36,643 bases of DNA from Oppiella nova. Lineage: Eukaryota > Arthropoda > Arachnida > Sarcoptiformes > Oppiidae. Positions 34,069 to 36,643 of this stretch are shown one piece after another. The notes under the pieces are model-generated. The model saw nothing but the letters and a program-made list of their open reading frames with translations. It had not been told where the DNA came from and made no database searches. The stretch lies in the NCBI GenBank assembly GCA_905397405.1, contig CAJPVJ010000137.1:1-36643 (forward strand), given 5' to 3'. Within the stretch, counting starts at the first letter, position 1. The number at the start of each line of letters is the position of its first letter. Position numbers and translations under genes: made by a program.

Positions 34069-35954
34069 ATGCAATGAAATGTGTGTCAATTGTATGGTTT
34101 ACACGTTTCTATCATATTATGAATGCATTCTATGTCTGCTTTTATCGGTAACTGATGTTCAATCAAATCATATACTATTCACTCGTCTATTCTTCTCATC
34201 ATTTCTTTCTTTCATTCAATCATTTTTTGCTAACATTTGCCATAACTTATAGCACACCATAAATGTAATCATAAGTTATCCGATGCTTTGCTCAACCGAT
34301 ATTTAATGACCAAAAATATATTTTTGATTTTTTATAAGTTTTGAAAATCTAAAAAACTTTACCAAAAACTTTAAGTCATCGTTTTTTAAAACTACATATA
34401 TTTTTAGTCGTTATTGTATTTTTGATACTAACACCTGGATGTATTAATAATTATTTTCAGTTACAACAGTCTGAGTGCTGTTTGTGCTTTATAGATTTTA
34501 AAAAAATACAAATAAAACTCAAATCAATATCAAGGTAATAATAACATTTACGGTTTTCAGCCCTAACTTGTAAGTTACTGCCCCTTAAAAGCCTCTTTAC
34601 AACAAAGCTTTCTATTTTCCTACAGTCCCTCACCATTAAGTACAGTATATTTGTTTGCCTGTCCTTTCCCTCCCATCCCTCTACACCACATTAAAGTGTT
34701 TCAAATGTATTTTTGCTAATATAATGTAAAAATCCATTTTATATTTAGTTGAACTGCGAAACAATACTAAAACCTCTCTTATATTGAATTGTGTTACACA
34801 GAAAAAACACGTGATATTAAGGCACTGGTGAGAGAAATATGGGAATTATATAATATATTGCATATTGGATAGTGATTTGAAATATCACCGCAAATATTTA
34901 CGGGTCATTTGATTTCCTATACTCCCGGTGCCCTTTTTAGTTTAAATGCATTTTATAGATTAGCATTTATAGACAGTGAATGCACACTTTGATTTATAAA
35001 TTGTATGGAAATATTAACATGCATTACCTTATAATAAAATAATTTAATTTATTACTTATAAGAAAAATATTAATTAAAATTAATAGTACGCTATTGTAAT
35101 TATTTAAACCATATAGTTAAAACAAATGTAATATGATTTATTTAAATAATCCTCACATTAATAATATGATAAAATAAAATAACCGAATGTTAATAGAAAA
35201 TGCTTTTAGAATTTAAAAACTTTTTTCATTCCATTCGCTATAGAATTGCATTAAAAATTCAATTTCAGTAAATTCTGTAATACTATCCATAAAACTATAT
35301 TCGAGTTTCATTTGAATAGAATTTCGCTTAATTTACTTCTTTTTCTTAATAGAAATATAAGTCTAATTGTCATTCAAAACACATTCAAAAAATAGTTTTT
35401 GTCTTTCTTTTAGGACTCAAAGTAGACTTTAATACCTCTCACACATTACGAGCCAAACAAAAGTAATACTATTTTCATAATGTATTCACACGAAGAATTT
35501 CAAAGTTAGAAATTCAAACTTTGATTTAAAAATTTATAGTATAGAGTATAAAACAATTGAAACTAACAGTAGTATAAAAAGTGTTACAAATTACTATTAT
35601 TGGAAACTAGTATCCAAAATTATAACCTTTGATAAATCAATACAAGGGTACGATTTATATTCATTATATATTGAGTTCAAAAAATTGTGTTTTTAGAGCA
35701 GAGTTTCCGAGTTTGAGATTTAATTTGAGTGCAATTTATACTAGACTTGTGGTGCGAACTCTTCCCCATTGTATGATTGCATGCGAAACCCTCTCTCTAT
35801 TCATATATGCCTTTCCACTGGAAATGCAAACTTTACACATAATACCAAATTAGGAATTATTTTTGCAAAATACTTTTATTTGCATTGAAATGATTAGTGA
35901 GAAAGAGAGAAAGAGAGGGGACAACTAATTCCTAATATAGTACACCATATAATG

Positions 35955-36005
<51 letters not shown>

Positions 36006-36643
36006 GAAATAGTTTTAATCTAAATTTCATGTGAAAATCCTTATAAATCATAACCCCGCCATAACATTCATTGAAGTTTACTATAGTATTTCATGTGATT
36101 AGACAAATTCAGTGATAAAATTGTGGTATAATTTTGATCTCATATTTTAATTTCTGTGACAAACATTGCCTCAAAACATAGGCATTGAGTTAGCACTGCA
36201 AACAGAAAGCATTATAATATTAATATCTTAGAAAAATACACATAAACTTGTATTATATGTGCAAATGATTTAATGGTATGACTCGTTGTGAACACCCGAC
36301 CGCTAATAAATAATATGACAGAAACCTTATATTATAACAACTTTATGCCAACTGTTGGCTAAAATAGCGTTAAGAATAATATGAACAAAATTTCTTCAGG
36401 TTTTGTGTTACAAAATGTTTAACAAATGCACAGAAATTAAGTGAAATCTAATCGCAGCTAATATTTCATAATTTTAATGAACAAAAATATCTTTCAATTA
36501 GTCTTAAAATTAGTTTCCACCAAAATTTTGCAAAACATAAAAATGAGTGTATTTTTCTCAAACAGACAATACAAATATCAAATTTACAGACAATTATTTG
36601 CGCACATATTGTCTGTATATATGGAAGTAATATAAGAATTCAT
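34069..36643. other. AT-rich non-coding DNA to the window end
   Basis: Strong AT bias is seen at 35021-35220. A pyrimidine-rich patch near 34610-34690, a CACGTG E-box at 34808-34813 and the octamer ACCAGTGC (minus strand, 34822-34829) are the only recognisable words. A purine patch (GAGAAAGAGAGAAAGAGAGG) at about 35900 precedes the last TC tract. The frame 35629-35853 has no domain. No gene is supported. Confidence 0.5.
35957..36003. repeat. (TC)23 microsatellite
   Basis: This is a pure TC run of 47 nt, the longest uninterrupted tract in the window. Confidence 0.97.

Noticed and set aside
1-36643. tRNA, rRNA, transposase or viral remnants
   Set aside because: No B-box-like GGTTCRANNCC with a cloverleaf, no rRNA-like blocks, no catalytic motifs and no terminal repeats with target duplications were noticed on either strand. 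Reading by eye could miss degraded copies.

Overview
This window looks like a gene-free, AT-rich (about one third G+C by eye) stretch of nuclear DNA from a eukaryote. Dinucleotide (TC)n/(GA)n microsatellites occur on average every 1.7 kb, there is no operon-like coding density, and no open frame exceeds 155 codons in 36.6 kb. The texture resembles a small, AT-rich arthropod genome. A mite or other chelicerate is possible, but this is a weak guess because no gene is present to anchor it. I could support no protein-coding exon, tRNA, rRNA, CRISPR array, transposase or viral remnant. The longest open frames mostly run through TC/GA tracts, which stay open in every frame and give SLSLSL or RERERE peptides.

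Layout. 1-1.6 kb: AT-rich DNA, a 128-bp tandem duplication and a TC tract. 1.58-2.96 kb: a two-unit tandem repeat of about 690 bp. 3-7.5 kb: a somewhat less AT-rich stretch with three TC tracts and a cluster of a recurring word, ACCAGTGC. 7.5-10 kb: two short tandem duplications, one split by the only N in the window. 10-15.9 kb: AT-rich, largely featureless. 15.95-17.3 kb: a 687/675-bp tandem duplication. 17.9-18.2 kb: another 128-bp duplication. 19.4-24.8 kb: seven TC/GA tracts and a double E-box palindrome. 25.2-25.5 kb: another period-128 duplication. 25.5-32.4 kb: AT-rich DNA with three more tracts. 32.4-34.1 kb: a compact rearranged block of direct and inverted duplications, several bounded by TC/GA tracts. 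34.1-36.6 kb: AT-rich DNA and the longest uninterrupted TC tract.

The most striking observation is in the 1.58-2.96 kb repeat. The first 127 nt of unit 1 (1580-1706) reappear at the start of unit 2 (2272-2398) as the base-by-base complement in the SAME 5'->3' order (A<->T, C<->G exchanged, not reversed). I aligned all 127 positions by hand and found no mismatch. The rest of the two units is an ordinary direct repeat with seven substitutions. Inversion, transposition or template switching gives a reverse complement, not this. Either it is a data-processing error (or an altered record), or it is an instance of the controversial 'systematic nucleotide exchange' (swinger) phenomenon.

Four other duplications of unrelated sequence all share a period of exactly 128 bp. 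This points to a k-mer (k=127) assembly signature and makes a technical origin likely for them, and possibly for the complemented block, which fills a 128-nt slot.

There are no genes here to work together. Any biological role would be regulatory or structural: recurring words, E-boxes, and mirror-symmetric purine/pyrimidine tracts able to form H-DNA.
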